Shown: positions 1 through 8,830, counted from the stretch's first letter. The stretch is 40,909 nt of DNA from Acidimicrobiaceae bacterium (GCA_003132305.1 PKXJ01000028.1:29795-70703); one strand, 5' to 3'. The notes: generated by a model not told the origin, from the sequence alone. Program-made: numbers and translations.

Positions 1-432
1 CTGATCGCCGGTGTAGTGCAGCAGCGACACGCCGGCCCGTGCCCAGGCCATCATGGTGAGGCCCGAGCAGTCGAAGGCCGCGGGACCGGCACCACCCCAG
101 AGGTACGGCTTGCCGAGCTGGGCCAGCGCGTAGGTGATCGCCACGGTCTCGGCCGCCGTCGCGTCGGCGGGCATCACGTAGTTCGCGGGCAGGCCGTCAC
201 TGACGACCGGCGAAGTGGGCAGGGTGGCGATCGCCGCCGCGCCACAGTTCGCGTTCGAGGACGGTGTCGTCGTAGTCGTTGTCGTTGATGTCTTCGAAGA
301 CGTCAGCGTGGACAGCGTGCACGCAGCGGCCTGGGCCGTGCCGCCCACCGTGGCGAACAGGACGGCCAGGCCTAAGAGGGCCACCACGAACACCGCGAGG
401 GGCACCGCAAGCAAGAGCACGACTCTCTTCAC
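1..432 (-). CDS. NlpC/P60-family cell-wall hydrolase, C-terminus cut by window edge
   Basis: Reading leftwards from a GTG at 432, the frame stays open to the window edge. Residues about 5-35 form a hydrophobic signal peptide or membrane anchor after a VKR start. A Ser/Thr-rich linker with seven consecutive Thr follows, and then a domain with the pattern AQLGKPYLWGG and DCSGL. The Cys at about residue 122 in DCSGL is the catalytic cysteine expected of NlpC/P60 peptidases, which cleave peptidoglycan stem peptides outside the membrane. The catalytic His lies beyond the window. The GTG overlaps the stop of the upstream sortase gene (GTGA), so the two are translationally coupled. With the adhesin they form a surface-assembly operon, and the hydrolase may open the wall for the attached protein (inference). 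Confidence 0.85.
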   Translation of the reverse strand, partial: MKRVVLLLAVPLAVFVVALLGLAVLFATVGGTAQAAACTLSTLTSSKTSTTTTTTTPSSNANCGAAAIATLPTSPVVSDGLPANYVMPADATAAETVAITYALAQLGKPYLWGGAGPAAFDCSGLTMMAWARAGVSLLHYTGDQ

Positions 433-1151
433 CTGCGCACCGCGATCTTGACCGAAGGGTTCCGCGGGCGTGGCGCAGGCCAAGGGGGAGGAAAGTCCTG
501 CGCCACGCTCACGGCTAGTTGCCCCGGCACGTCGGTGCCGGTGGCGATCTTCATCTCACGCGCCGGCGCGGGCACGGCGGTGGCGAGAACATTGTCGGCG
601 TACTGGTGAGTCGCCGCGTTAAAGGCGCCGCCGCAGGTGACCAGTACCAATCGGCGAGCTCCGCCCGTCGCGAACAGCGCCTGGGGCAGATCCTTCTTCA
701 AGACCGCCCGGAGACTTACGACGCTCCACACGCTCACGACGCCCGCCCGGTTGGCCAGATACACGGTCGCCCCTGGCGCAATATTCGCGAGACCGCCCAG
801 TGCGCCGGGGCCCTGGCCGACCCAATTGATGTGTCCCGCGACGATGGTGGTGCCCGCGTTGGCCAGACGTCCCCACTCGCCGACGTCGTGCACGTCGCCC
901 GGGATAACCAACTCGTGATCCACAATCGACGTGGTCACCACGGCAGCGTCAACGTGCAGCGACGGAATCACCAGGTGATCGGCCACTACCTTCGTACCGG
1001 AAGGTTGGACGGGCAGCGTGGCCGCGCTCTTGAGCACGAAGGGGTGCTTCACCAGTGGTGCACTAGCGAGGGGGCGACTCAGGACCGCCGCCCCCACCAG
1101 CACCAGGCCCACTGCGGCACAGGCCACTGCCGTTCGGGCAAGGATGCTCAT
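429..1151 (-). CDS. Class F-like sortase (transpeptidase)
   Basis: This 240-residue protein has an N-terminal membrane anchor (residues 5-27) and a sortase barrel. It carries TIVAGHINW with the catalytic His107 and LVTCGG with the nucleophile Cys173, which matches actinobacterial class E/F sortases. These enzymes cut a sorting signal on an exported protein and join it to the cell wall. The position after Tyr184, where relatives usually have the catalytic Arg (YRDN-type motif), is Ala185, so the Arg is either missing or supplied elsewhere. The ATG overlaps the stop of the giant adhesin gene (ATGA) and its own stop overlaps the hydrolase start, so it is probably a dedicated sortase for that adhesin. 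Confidence 0.85.
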   Translation of the reverse strand: MSILARTAVACAAVGLVLVGAAVLSRPLASAPLVKHPFVLKSAATLPVQPSGTKVVADHLVIPSLHVDAAVVTTSIVDHELVIPGDVHDVGEWGRLANAGTTIVAGHINWVGQGPGALGGLANIAPGATVYLANRAGVVSVWSVVSLRAVLKKDLPQALFATGGARRLVLVTCGGAFNAATHQYADNVLATAVPAPAREMKIATGTDVPGQLAVSVAQDFPPPWPAPRPRNPSVKIAVRR

Positions 1152-4100
1152 TCCTGGCCCCTGGCGTTTCGACGCTTGCGACCGATGTCGACCAACAGCA
1201 CGGCCAGCGCAAGCAGTGCCAGGCCGCTCGCCAGCAACGTCTTGTTCAGCCCGGCCGGCACCGCACCACCGGTGTTGATATTCGTCGTGGAGTGACCCGT
1301 ACCAGTTCCACCCACTCCCTTACCCGAGCCGCTGACGCTGGCGAACGCCTGCTCATTCGTCGACGTGGGCGGCGTCGTCGTGGTCGCCCCCGAGGCCGTC
1401 AGCGTCACCGTCTCCGCCCAGCCGTAGCAACCGGCCTGCGTTGGTACCGGGCCGAGCACCGTGCCGGTACCGTCGGCGCCGAGCACGGCGGTGAACACTT
1501 GGCTGGACGCCACCCGCCACTGGGCGAGCGTCAGGTCCGCGCAACTCATCGAGGCTGGCGGCGCCACGGGGCCGTACAGCGTGCCGGTAATTGTGCCGGG
1601 CTCTCCGTCATCGACGGCCACGTCGATGCTGTCGGCCACCCCGCCGCCGGGAGTCAAATACTTCGTGCGGATATGTGACACGACCGAGGCCGGTGTCAGC
1701 AACGGTATAGGTGGGTCCGTCGCGAGCACGCTGTACGCCGTCGCGCCCGCCGGGATCGTAAACGTGGTCACGTTGCTGCCCGCGATGTAATAGCCACGCG
1801 GCGCCTGGGTCTCGATGAGCTCGTAGGTCGCTCCCTGCATGAAGTAGAGACCCGGGACATTGATCGTTACGGCGTTCGTGCCACTCACGAGGCCCGTCGC
1901 CAGAATGTTGCCGCTGGCGTCGGCCAGGTTGAACACCGCTCCGGCAATAGGCGTACCGGTCGGGTCAGTGGTTGACGCCTTGGTGAGGGTCACCGGGACC
2001 GCAATCAATGTCTGTTCACTCACTACCAAGGGTGACGACGACGCACCCGCACCTGACGGATCCAGAGTCAGGCTCTCGGCCCAGGCGTAGCAACCCGTCG
2101 CGGTTTCCTCGGGACCAGTGACGCTGTAGGTGCCGTTGCCGCTGATCCCGACGGTGATGACCTGACTGGGCGATGTTTCGAACTGGGCGAGCGTGAGATC
2201 GCTGCACCTCATCGAGGCCGGCGGCGTCACGGGCCCGTACAGCGTGGCCTGGATGAGGCCGGATTCGCTGTCGTCACCGCTGACGACGACCGAGTCGGTA
2301 AGACGGGTGCCCGGCGCTTGGTCCGACGCACTCACCTGTGAGCTGAGACTCGGCGTCGGCATTGGGGGGTCGAGCACCAGGGCCGTGTCGGTGGTCACAC
2401 CGCTGGGGACCACGAACGTCGTCACGTTGTTCGTCGGTACGTAGTAGCCGGCGGGCGCCGTGACCTCCACCAACTCGTACGTGGCACCCTGCATGAAGTA
2501 CAGTCCGGGGACATTGATCGCCACGGCCCTCGTGCCACTCGTGAGGCCCGTCGCCAGCACGACGCCACTGCTCGATTCGAGAGTGAAGACAGCGCCGGCT
2601 ACGGGTGCGTCGGTGGGATCTAACGTTGACGCCTTCACGAACGACACCGGGATCGTCACCAGCGACGACTCGGTAGGCACCGTGGGCAGGGACGTCGCCA
2701 CCGCGTTCGAGGGGGTCAACGTGAGGCTCTCTGCCCAGGCGTAGCAACCCGTCGAGTTGGGAACAACACCAGTGATCACCACGGGACCGTCGCCGGTGAT
2801 AACAACGGAGTAGCTCTGGCTCGCCGACGCCTCCCACTGCGCGAGGGTCACGTCAACACAGCTCATCGAGCTGGGCGCCGCGACCGGTCCGTACAACGTC
2901 GCGGTGATTGTTCCGGCCTCTCCGTCGTCGCCCGAGACGGTGACGGTATCGGTCAGGGCGGTCGTGGCGACGCTCACGACCGGTGCGCCGACCTGCGTCG
3001 AGAGCGCGGGCGTGGGCATCGGCGGGTCGGTGACCGTCACGGTGTACGCAGCAGTTGGTGCAGTGACTGGCCCTTGTGGGAGTTCCATGACGTTGGCGAT
3101 GCCTCCGAATGCTCGGTCGTAGCCCACGGCGACGCACGTCGTCGCGCTCGCACAACTGACGCCCCGGTCGTAGCCGGTGCCGGTGGTCGGATCACCGACA
3201 GCGGATGACTCCGCGCTCCAGGTCCAGGTGCCGCCCGACAGGGTACCCACGGTGGCGATGGGATCGTAAGGGTCCTGGCCAACGGCGACGCACGACGTCG
3301 CACTGGGACAACTGACGGCGGTGAGTTCGCCGTAGCCGGAGGGGTCCGGCACGATGACCGTGTCCGCTGTCCAGATCCAGCTACCCCCGGACAGCGTGCC
3401 CGACGTGGTGATGGACTGGGCGCCCGCGTCGAAGCCCACGGCGACGCACGTTGTCGCAGTGGAACAACTAACGCCGTAGAGGTAACCCGCACCGGAAGCG
3501 TCAGCCGAAACTGGTGACTCGGTGGTCCAGGTCCACGCGCCACCGGACAACGCGCCGACAGTAGTGATGGACTGGTTACTGCCGTTTTGAAGGCTGCCGT
3601 CGTAACCCACGGCGACGCACGACGTCACAGTGGGGCAACTGACCGCGTTGAGCCGGCCGTAGCCAGTGGAGTCGGGCGTGACGACTGACTGCGTGGTCCA
3701 GGTCCACGCGCCACCGGAGAGAGTGCCGACGGTAGTGATGCTCTGGTAGGTGTTGTTACTGCTTTCGTATCCCACAGCAACACAGGTCGTCGTGGTGGGA
3801 CAGCTGACGCCGGTGAGTTCGCCCTGGCTACTCTGTCCGGGCACCAGCGACTCGGCGGACCAGGTCCACGCGCCACCGGAGAGAGTGCCGGCAATGGTGA
3901 TGTTGTTTCGGTTGGAGTTGAAACCCACGGCGACGCACGACGTCGCACTGGGACAACTGACGGCGGTGAGTTCGCCGTAGCCGTTGCCGGCCTGGGTCTC
4001 GGCGCTCCAGGTCCAGGTGCCACCGGACAGAGTGCCAATGGAGGTGGCGACCTGTTGAGAGTTGTCGATGCCGACGGCAATGCAGGTGGTGGCGCTGGGA

Positions 4101-6358
4101 CAGCTGACGGCGAAGAGTTGGCCGGTGGGGCGAACGCCATTATTGGGGCTCGGCGCAATTGACGTCGTGGCCGCCATGGAGAGCACCGTGTACGCGGTCG
4201 CGTCCATCGGTACCGTGAACGTCGTCACGTTGCCGGTTGGAACGTAGTAGCCAGGGGGAGCCTGGGTCTCGATGAGCTCGTAGGTCGCGCCCTCGGGCAT
4301 TCCTCCCGACACGAGTTGATCAATCTCCACGGGTGTCGTTGCGCTCGTGATGCCCGTCGCCAAAATGTTGCCACTGGCGTCGGCTAACGAGAAGACCGCG
4401 CCGGCAACTGGCGTGTCCGTGGGGTCAGTGGACGACGCCTTGACGAAGTAGACCGGCACGGTGATGGCGGTCGATTCCGTGGGTGAGGTGGGTGAGGACG
4501 AGCCCGTGGTACTCGAAGGAGTCAGGGTGATCGTGTCGCTCCAGCCGTAGCAACCAGCCGACGCTGAAGTCGGGCCGGTGATGGTGTAGATACCGTTGCC
4601 GGTTATATCGGTCGTGAAGGTCTGGGTTGCTCCCGCTTCCCACTGGGCGAGCGTCAGGTCGCTGCAACTTCCCGTGGCGGACGGCGCCACCGGGCCGTAC
4701 AACGTTCCGATGATGACACCGGCCTCTCCGTCGTCGCCAGAAACCGTGACGACGTCGCTCAAGACCGTGCCCGGCAGTCCGCTATCCAAAGTGACCTGCG
4801 TCGCGACCGTTGGGCTTGGAACTGGTGCGTCAGCGACAATTACCTCGTCGGTGGTCGCGCCGGCGGGAATCGTGAACGTGGTCACGTTGTTCGCTGCGAT
4901 GTAGTAGCCAGCGGGAGCCGCCGTCTCGATGAGCTCGTAGGTCGAGCCATCAGTCATACCGCCGGACACGAGTTGGTCGATCTCTAGCGGGGACGTCGTG
5001 CTCGTGATGCCCGTCGCCAGCACGTTGCCGCTGCCGTCGGCCAGGTTGAATACGGCGCCCGCGATCGGCGTGTCAGTGGGATCAGCTGTCGAAGTCTTGA
5101 TCATGTACACCGACGCGGTATTGGGCGGTGGCGGAGGCGGCGTCACCACTGAGGCCGGGTCGGCCACCGTGACCGTCATGGTTCCTCCGCTGGCAGGCGT
5201 CGTAAACGAGGTCACGTTGTCCGTTGGAACCGTGTAGCCCGAAGGTGCCGACGTCTCGACCATTTCGTAAACGGTGTCGGGTTGCATCGGCTCACCGTTG
5301 TTAGCGGGCTCGATCAAGGTATCGATCTCAACGGGAGTTGTCTGAGTAGTGACACCGGTATACAACACCGTTCCGCTGGCGTTGGCAATGTTAAAGACCG
5401 CGCCAGCTATTGGAGTATCTGTGGCGTCACCGGATGCCACCTTGATCAAGTAAACCGTGACGGGTGCGCCGACGATGGTTCCGGTGGCAGTCGTACCCCT
5501 AACGGTTGCTGAGGCGTTACTCCGCGTAATTCCGAGCAGCATGGTTTGACCACCCGAGCCGGTCGGAGCCAAGCCAAGGTCGGCGACACCCGTAGGCAGT
5601 CCGTACCGGGAAGTGAAGTTGGCGGAGAAGGAGTCGCCGGCGTTGTCGTCGGTCCACGTGAAGGACGCATTCCCGCCACCGCCGGTAGTGGCGTTCGTCC
5701 AGGCGAACGAGCTGAACTCCCCCGCGCCGCCAACGGCGGGACTGAGGATCTGAACGTCGGGGACACCACTGCCGTTGCCGGCCGCGACGTGGACCTCGCC
5801 GGTGTAGGTCCTTCCGGCCACGTAACCACCCGCAGGCGCCGCCTGGAGCGTCGCACTAATGGTCCACGTACCGGGATAGTTGTCGATGAAGTTGGTTACG
5901 GTGCTGATCGACGCCGCAGACACCGGACCGCTGTCAATGCTGCCGCCTCCATAGGTGTTGTACGCGACCATCGAGATTCCGCCGGCGAGATTGTCCGCAC
6001 TCAGACCGAGTGCGCCACTGCCTGTCTGGGCGGCGAGCCAACCGAGCGTTGCTTCCGAGGCGTTGGAGACGGCCGAGACGGTGTAAGTGTCATGGGTGAT
6101 CGCCGGGTTGTCCGGGCTGGCCTGACCGGGATCGACGCAGTAGCCGTAGAGCGTGCCGTCGGTGGTGTCGAGAACGTAGGCGCCCCAGTAGTGCGAGGAG
6201 TAGCCGCCGTAAGTACCGTCACCGGGTCCTGTCGTGTTCGCGGCGGCGGCGATACCGATTGCCGCAGCGAGCATAGCTACACAGATGAATGGAACGAGTA
6301 AACTTTTGCATATCCATTGTAGATGAATTCTGTTACCTGTACTCGGCTGATGCGACAT
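1148..6358 (-). CDS. Giant sortase-substrate surface adhesin with SpaA/CnaB and repeat modules
   Basis: I prefer the ATG at 6358, preceded by AAGGGGTGGG, over the in-frame ATG at 6412, which has no clear ribosome site. This gives 1736 residues. A signal peptide (about 12-40) is followed by a region with YGYC (Cys74) that resembles Gram-positive thioester domains, although the partner Gln motif is not obvious. Five SpaA/CnaB-type domains follow (about 300-400, 415-508, 633-727, 1232-1330, 1453-1548). They have the Lys near the start and the YELIETxAPxGYY glutamate that make intramolecular isopeptide bonds. Four two-cysteine modules (LYGPVAP, DLTLAQWE, GCYGW) alternate with them, and seven SCPSATxCVAVG repeats occupy 747-1096. 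The C-terminus has NINTGG, a membrane helix (about 1703-1727) and RKRR, a sorting-signal layout. It is exported and anchored to the wall, probably by the adjacent sortase. The ligand is unknown. Confidence 0.85.
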   Translation of the reverse strand: MSHQPSTGNRIHLQWICKSLLVPFICVAMLAAAIGIAAAANTTGPGDGTYGGYSSHYWGAYVLDTTDGTLYGYCVDPGQASPDNPAITHDTYTVSAVSNASEATLGWLAAQTGSGALGLSADNLAGGISMVAYNTYGGGSIDSGPVSAASISTVTNFIDNYPGTWTISATLQAAPAGGYVAGRTYTGEVHVAAGNGSGVPDVQILSPAVGGAGEFSSFAWTNATTGGGGNASFTWTDDNAGDSFSANFTSRYGLPTGVADLGLAPTGSGGQTMLLGITRSNASATVRGTTATGTIVGAPVTVYLIKVASGDATDTPIAGAVFNIANASGTVLYTGVTTQTTPVEIDTLIEPANNGEPMQPDTVYEMVETSAPSGYTVPTDNVTSFTTPASGGTMTVTVADPASVVTPPPPPPNTASVYMIKTSTADPTDTPIAGAVFNLADGSGNVLATGITSTTSPLEIDQLVSGGMTDGSTYELIETAAPAGYYIAANNVTTFTIPAGATTDEVIVADAPVPSPTVATQVTLDSGLPGTVLSDVVTVSGDDGEAGVIIGTLYGPVAPSATGSCSDLTLAQWEAGATQTFTTDITGNGIYTITGPTSASAGCYGWSDTITLTPSSTTGSSSPTSPTESTAITVPVYFVKASSTDPTDTPVAGAVFSLADASGNILATGITSATTPVEIDQLVSGGMPEGATYELIETQAPPGYYVPTGNVTTFTVPMDATAYTVLSMAATTSIAPSPNNGVRPTGQLFAVSCPSATTCIAVGIDNSQQVATSIGTLSGGTWTWSAETQAGNGYGELTAVSCPSATSCVAVGFNSNRNNITIAGTLSGGAWTWSAESLVPGQSSQGELTGVSCPTTTTCVAVGYESSNNTYQSITTVGTLSGGAWTWTTQSVVTPDSTGYGRLNAVSCPTVTSCVAVGYDGSLQNGSNQSITTVGALSGGAWTWTTESPVSADASGAGYLYGVSCSTATTCVAVGFDAGAQSITTSGTLSGGSWIWTADTVIVPDPSGYGELTAVSCPSATSCVAVGQDPYDPIATVGTLSGGTWTWSAESSAVGDPTTGTGYDRGVSCASATTCVAVGYDRAFGGIANVMELPQGPVTAPTAAYTVTVTDPPMPTPALSTQVGAPVVSVATTALTDTVTVSGDDGEAGTITATLYGPVAAPSSMSCVDVTLAQWEASASQSYSVVITGDGPVVITGVVPNSTGCYAWAESLTLTPSNAVATSLPTVPTESSLVTIPVSFVKASTLDPTDAPVAGAVFTLESSSGVVLATGLTSGTRAVAINVPGLYFMQGATYELVEVTAPAGYYVPTNNVTTFVVPSGVTTDTALVLDPPMPTPSLSSQVSASDQAPGTRLTDSVVVSGDDSESGLIQATLYGPVTPPASMRCSDLTLAQFETSPSQVITVGISGNGTYSVTGPEETATGCYAWAESLTLDPSGAGASSSPLVVSEQTLIAVPVTLTKASTTDPTGTPIAGAVFNLADASGNILATGLVSGTNAVTINVPGLYFMQGATYELIETQAPRGYYIAGSNVTTFTIPAGATAYSVLATDPPIPLLTPASVVSHIRTKYLTPGGGVADSIDVAVDDGEPGTITGTLYGPVAPPASMSCADLTLAQWRVASSQVFTAVLGADGTGTVLGPVPTQAGCYGWAETVTLTASGATTTTPPTSTNEQAFASVSGSGKGVGGTGTGHSTTNINTGGAVPAGLNKTLLASGLALLALAVLLVDIGRKRRNARGQE
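3072..4118 (-). repeat. Seven tandem SCPSATxCVAVG repeats inside the adhesin
   Basis: Seven copies of a 40-55 residue unit are visible. Each has VSCPSATTCVAVGYD followed by a variable stretch and then GTLSGGxWTW, with two Cys about six residues apart. The first six copies are complete; the last ends without the GGxWTW strand. Seven beta-rich repeats would suit a seven-bladed propeller, but that is an inference from repeat number. At DNA level the copies are clearly related but not identical, for example the repeated CACGACGTCGCACTGGGACA (3290-3310 and 3937-3957). Confidence 0.8.
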
Positions 6359-6493
6359 CCCACCCCTTACGCTAGAAGTTTCTGTGACGCAGAGTAGCAT
6401 ATGTATACTCATAAGCAGGGCAAATTTCCAGATTCCTCAAGATTTCTCCTGCGAGTCCCCTTGAAGAGTACCTAAATACAGGAAATAGCATCA

Positions 6494-6522
6494 TTTACAA
6501 GCAAACATTGCTCTGATATGAT
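6494..6522 (+). promoter_or_regulatory. Sigma70-type promoter giving a leaderless transcript
   Basis: TTTACA (6494-6499), a 17-base spacer and TATGAT (6517-6522) form a near-consensus -35/-10 pair. Only six bases separate the -10 box from the ATG at 6529, so transcription should start at or next to the A of the start codon. There is no ribosome site upstream of that ATG, which agrees with a leaderless mRNA. The whole 6413-6528 stretch is AT-rich and separates this gene from the divergent adhesin operon. Confidence 0.65.
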
Positions 6523-6528
6523 TAATCA

Positions 6529-7005
6529 ATGGATACGAAACTTCTAACTCTCAGTGAAGCCGCCCGAGCGTGCCACAAGTCGCACGGGACCTTGCGGCGA
6601 TTGATCGAAGCCGGTGCATTGATACCCGAGCCCCGGGAAGATCAAAATAAGCGCATCTTCGTGAGCGTGGCCGCTCTCAACAACGCCGGACTAGAGATTC
6701 TGGATGAACCGTTCAGGGGAGGCCGGTCCTACGTTGCCGACGGTGAGGTGGAGCGACTGAAGGCCGAGCTGGAGGCCGCGCACGGCGAGATCGCCGAGCT
6801 TCGAGCACAGTGCGAGGTACTGGTGAGCGGCGTGAGTCGCATCGAAGTGGCTTTGGAGGGTACCCGAGCGGCCTATGACGCGCTGCGCCGAGTGCGGGTT
6901 GTTAGCACTCCCCCCGCGCCGTGGCTTCCGACCAATCCCCGACGTCGATCCACTGACGCGGGCACTGATTCACTCGACGTGAAGCCCGGTCAACGGACTA
7001 AGTAG
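6529..7005 (+). CDS. MerR-like helix-turn-helix protein with coiled coil
   Basis: This 158-residue protein begins with a DNA-binding fold of the MerR/excisionase kind: LTLSEAARACHKSHGTLRRL (about residues 6-25), followed by an IPEPREDQNKRIFVS wing-like segment. Residues about 72-120 are rich in Glu, Leu and Ala in heptad order and should form a coiled coil for dimerisation. The tail is basic and disordered. It is probably a DNA-binding regulator or replication/mobility accessory protein. It lies divergent from the adhesin operon and could regulate it (inference from position). The start is fixed by the promoter six bases upstream of the ATG. Confidence 0.7.
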   Translation: MDTKLLTLSEAARACHKSHGTLRRLIEAGALIPEPREDQNKRIFVSVAALNNAGLEILDEPFRGGRSYVADGEVERLKAELEAAHGEIAELRAQCEVLVSGVSRIEVALEGTRAAYDALRRVRVVSTPPAPWLPTNPRRRSTDAGTDSLDVKPGQRTK

Positions 7006-7021
7006 CACCTGTCCGGGATGT

Positions 7022-8134
7022 TCAGAGTCCTGCGACGACAACCCAGCAAGGCCCAAGTGGAGTGCCCGCTGGTTGGAACGCAACTGCAACGGAGATGGAC
7101 GTGTAGTTCGGGTTCACGATCGCGTCATAATGACCGTGCCCATCGACGGCAAGCCCCGGCCCCTCAGCCCACCACGCACTTACGGCTGCTACGGCTGCTT
7201 GTTGCGGCGTGTCAGTCGCCGTAATGTTCCACGCCGCTATGCCCGGATCGTCGGCAGCCGACACGAAAAGAAGGGCGCTTAGTTCCACGCCGGCGGCATT
7301 GTTGATCAGTGCCAATGGATGCAGGCCAAGAGTGGCGCGGTCGGCATTAATCAGTGCCGCCACTCCACAGTCCCCGCACGAGGCAAGGCCTGAAGTGGGG
7401 GTTGGGATTGTCGTCGTCGTGGTGGTCACCGGTGACTTGGGAGCGCCCTTCCTTTCCTTGTAACCGCGAGGACACCTCGGGCTCACCGACGTCACCTTCT
7501 TGGTCGCTGATCCCTTGACGCACGAAATAGTCGAGGCTCTCTTGTAACCGCTGGGACACTTCGGGCTCACCGACGTCACCTTCTTGGTGGTCCTACCGCG
7601 CATGCAAGTGATGGACGTCTTTGCGGCAGCCGGCACTTTGGTCGTAGTTGTCGTAGTGGTGGTTGGTGAAGTTGATTCCGCGGTCCCCGATATGGGCGTA
7701 GTCCACCCATAACAACCCGCAGTTGCGGCGACGGGGCCGACGATCGTTACGGGGCCGCTGGCGCTAACTACCGTCCCTAACAAATTGGGAATCATCGAGG
7801 TATAGACACCGACGCCCGGACTCTCCGTGTCGAATTGAACGAGCGTGAGAGTGGAGCAGACACCGGACGTCGGGACTGGCAGAGGCCCCCAAAGGTACTC
7901 TGATACTCCAGTATTGGGAGTATCAGTGGGATCGCTCGCGGTCACGGTGATCGATGGTTGCGTTCCCGCAGCAACGTACTCGGTAGTGAGGTTCGCGCCG
8001 AGCATTGGATACGGCACCGTCGCATTAGCGGTTGTCGACGTGGCGGCGGCACCTGGAGATTGGACCACTAGCGGGACGCCTAGAGCGACGCACGCAAGCG
8101 CGAGCGACATATTGCGCAGCCAGATCCCCTTCAC
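7022..8134 (-). CDS. Secreted CAP (SCP/PR-1) domain protein with CPxGYK repeats
   Basis: The GTG at 8134, preceded by GGTGAA, directly precedes a good signal peptide (LALACVALGVPLVV, cleavage near AAATS). This gives 370 residues; the open frame upstream of it lacks signal-peptide character. The N-terminal half has the same LWGP/LTLVQFD/GCYGW two-cysteine module as the neighbouring adhesin. A Thr-rich linker leads to two KKVTSVSPxCPxGYK repeats (about 173-228), then a second Thr run, then a CAP-like domain (about 250-370) with ALINADRATLGLHPL, a Trp-rich middle and GHYDAIVNPNYTSISVAV. CAP proteins are extracellular and have varied roles; no enzymatic function can be claimed. It converges on the MerR-like gene with only 16 bases between them. 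Confidence 0.75.
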   Translation of the reverse strand: MKGIWLRNMSLALACVALGVPLVVQSPGAAATSTTANATVPYPMLGANLTTEYVAAGTQPSITVTASDPTDTPNTGVSEYLWGPLPVPTSGVCSTLTLVQFDTESPGVGVYTSMIPNLLGTVVSASGPVTIVGPVAATAGCYGWTTPISGTAESTSPTTTTTTTTKVPAAAKTSITCMRGRTTKKVTSVSPKCPSGYKRASTISCVKGSATKKVTSVSPRCPRGYKERKGAPKSPVTTTTTTIPTPTSGLASCGDCGVAALINADRATLGLHPLALINNAAGVELSALLFVSAADDPGIAAWNITATDTPQQAAVAAVSAWWAEGPGLAVDGHGHYDAIVNPNYTSISVAVAFQPAGTPLGPCWVVVAGL

Positions 8135-8162
8135 TGATTCACCGTTACGGCGAGCCGCTTCA

Positions 8163-8303
8163 TCATGGGCAGGGCCTCTCGATGTCGAGCTCGATGAGTG
8201 CCAACTGACGCGCAGCGTTGACTGAAAGAGCGCCACTTGGACGAGACAGGAAAAAGGATTCAGCAGAAATCCCTCTCGGCCGCGGAATGCTGCTCGTCGT
8301 CAT
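8163..8303 (-). CDS. Small 46-residue protein upstream of the CAP gene
   Basis: The ATG at 8303 is preceded by AGGAGGTGGGACC, a very strong ribosome site, and the reading frame ends 28 bases before the CAP gene start. The peptide (MTTSSIPRPRG..., ending IERPCP) has no signal peptide or membrane segment and matches nothing I recognise. It may be a real small protein or a leader peptide that couples translation to the CAP gene. The ribosome site is the main support. Confidence 0.45.
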   Translation of the reverse strand: MTTSSIPRPRGISAESFFLSRPSGALSVNAARQLALIELDIERPCP

Positions 8304-8750
8304 GGTCCCACCTCCTCGTCTATCGCTAGCAGAATCCTGTAACAACGTATTCACAACATCTTGCTACCGACTGCTTCATTGAGTTCGTTCCGGCCAATGA
8401 CACACCGCAATGGGTTCCGAATACTCGGTTCCTGACGGTGCTGAGTATTTCCGTTTACGCATCTTGGGACCGACGGTGTGACTCGTTGCCGGCCACACTC
8501 TCCCGACGTGTGGCGACGGAAACCACAACAACGCCGACGGCCACAAGCAGGAGGAGATCCATCGCGCGTGGCTTCGGCTGAGCCGCCAAGTGCACACGGA
8601 CGCTAACGGTTCCGATGTGCAGTTTCGACGACTCAAACGATATTGCGACACCCGCACCAATCCACCGAGCCCCTTAAATGCGAGCAACCTCACACCACTT
8701 CGAGAAGCGGGTGCGCGGGGGTGGGATGAAGTTACAGCGTGACTGCATTT
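8304..8750. other. Intergenic stretch without a convincing gene
   Basis: No open frame here combines a plausible start with protein-like composition. The stretch should contain the promoter of the small-protein/CAP unit near 8310-8400 on the minus strand, but I see no clear -35/-10 pair. Confidence 0.5.
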
Positions 8751-8784
8751 GCACCTCCCAGGGCAGGTGTGCCCTGGGAGGTGC
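8751..8784 (-). terminator. Perfect 15-bp hairpin downstream of the secreted-protein gene
   Basis: GCACCTCCCAGGGCA (8751-8765) and its exact complement (8770-8784) enclose a four-base loop, GGTG. The hairpin begins 47 bases after the stop of the minus-strand gene ending at 8831. There is no T-run on either side, so it may be a factor-assisted or actinobacterial U-less terminator, or an mRNA-stabilising structure. Confidence 0.6.
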
Positions 8785-8830
8785 AGACCTCGACGCTGTT
8801 AGAACGTGACGACTCGACAGACGATGCTCT

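Noticed and set aside
3072-4118. CRISPR-like array suggested by regular repeats
   Set aside because: The repeats are in frame, encode the SCPSATxCVAVG unit and vary between copies; there are no unique spacers or cas genes. No CRISPR array is seen anywhere in the window.
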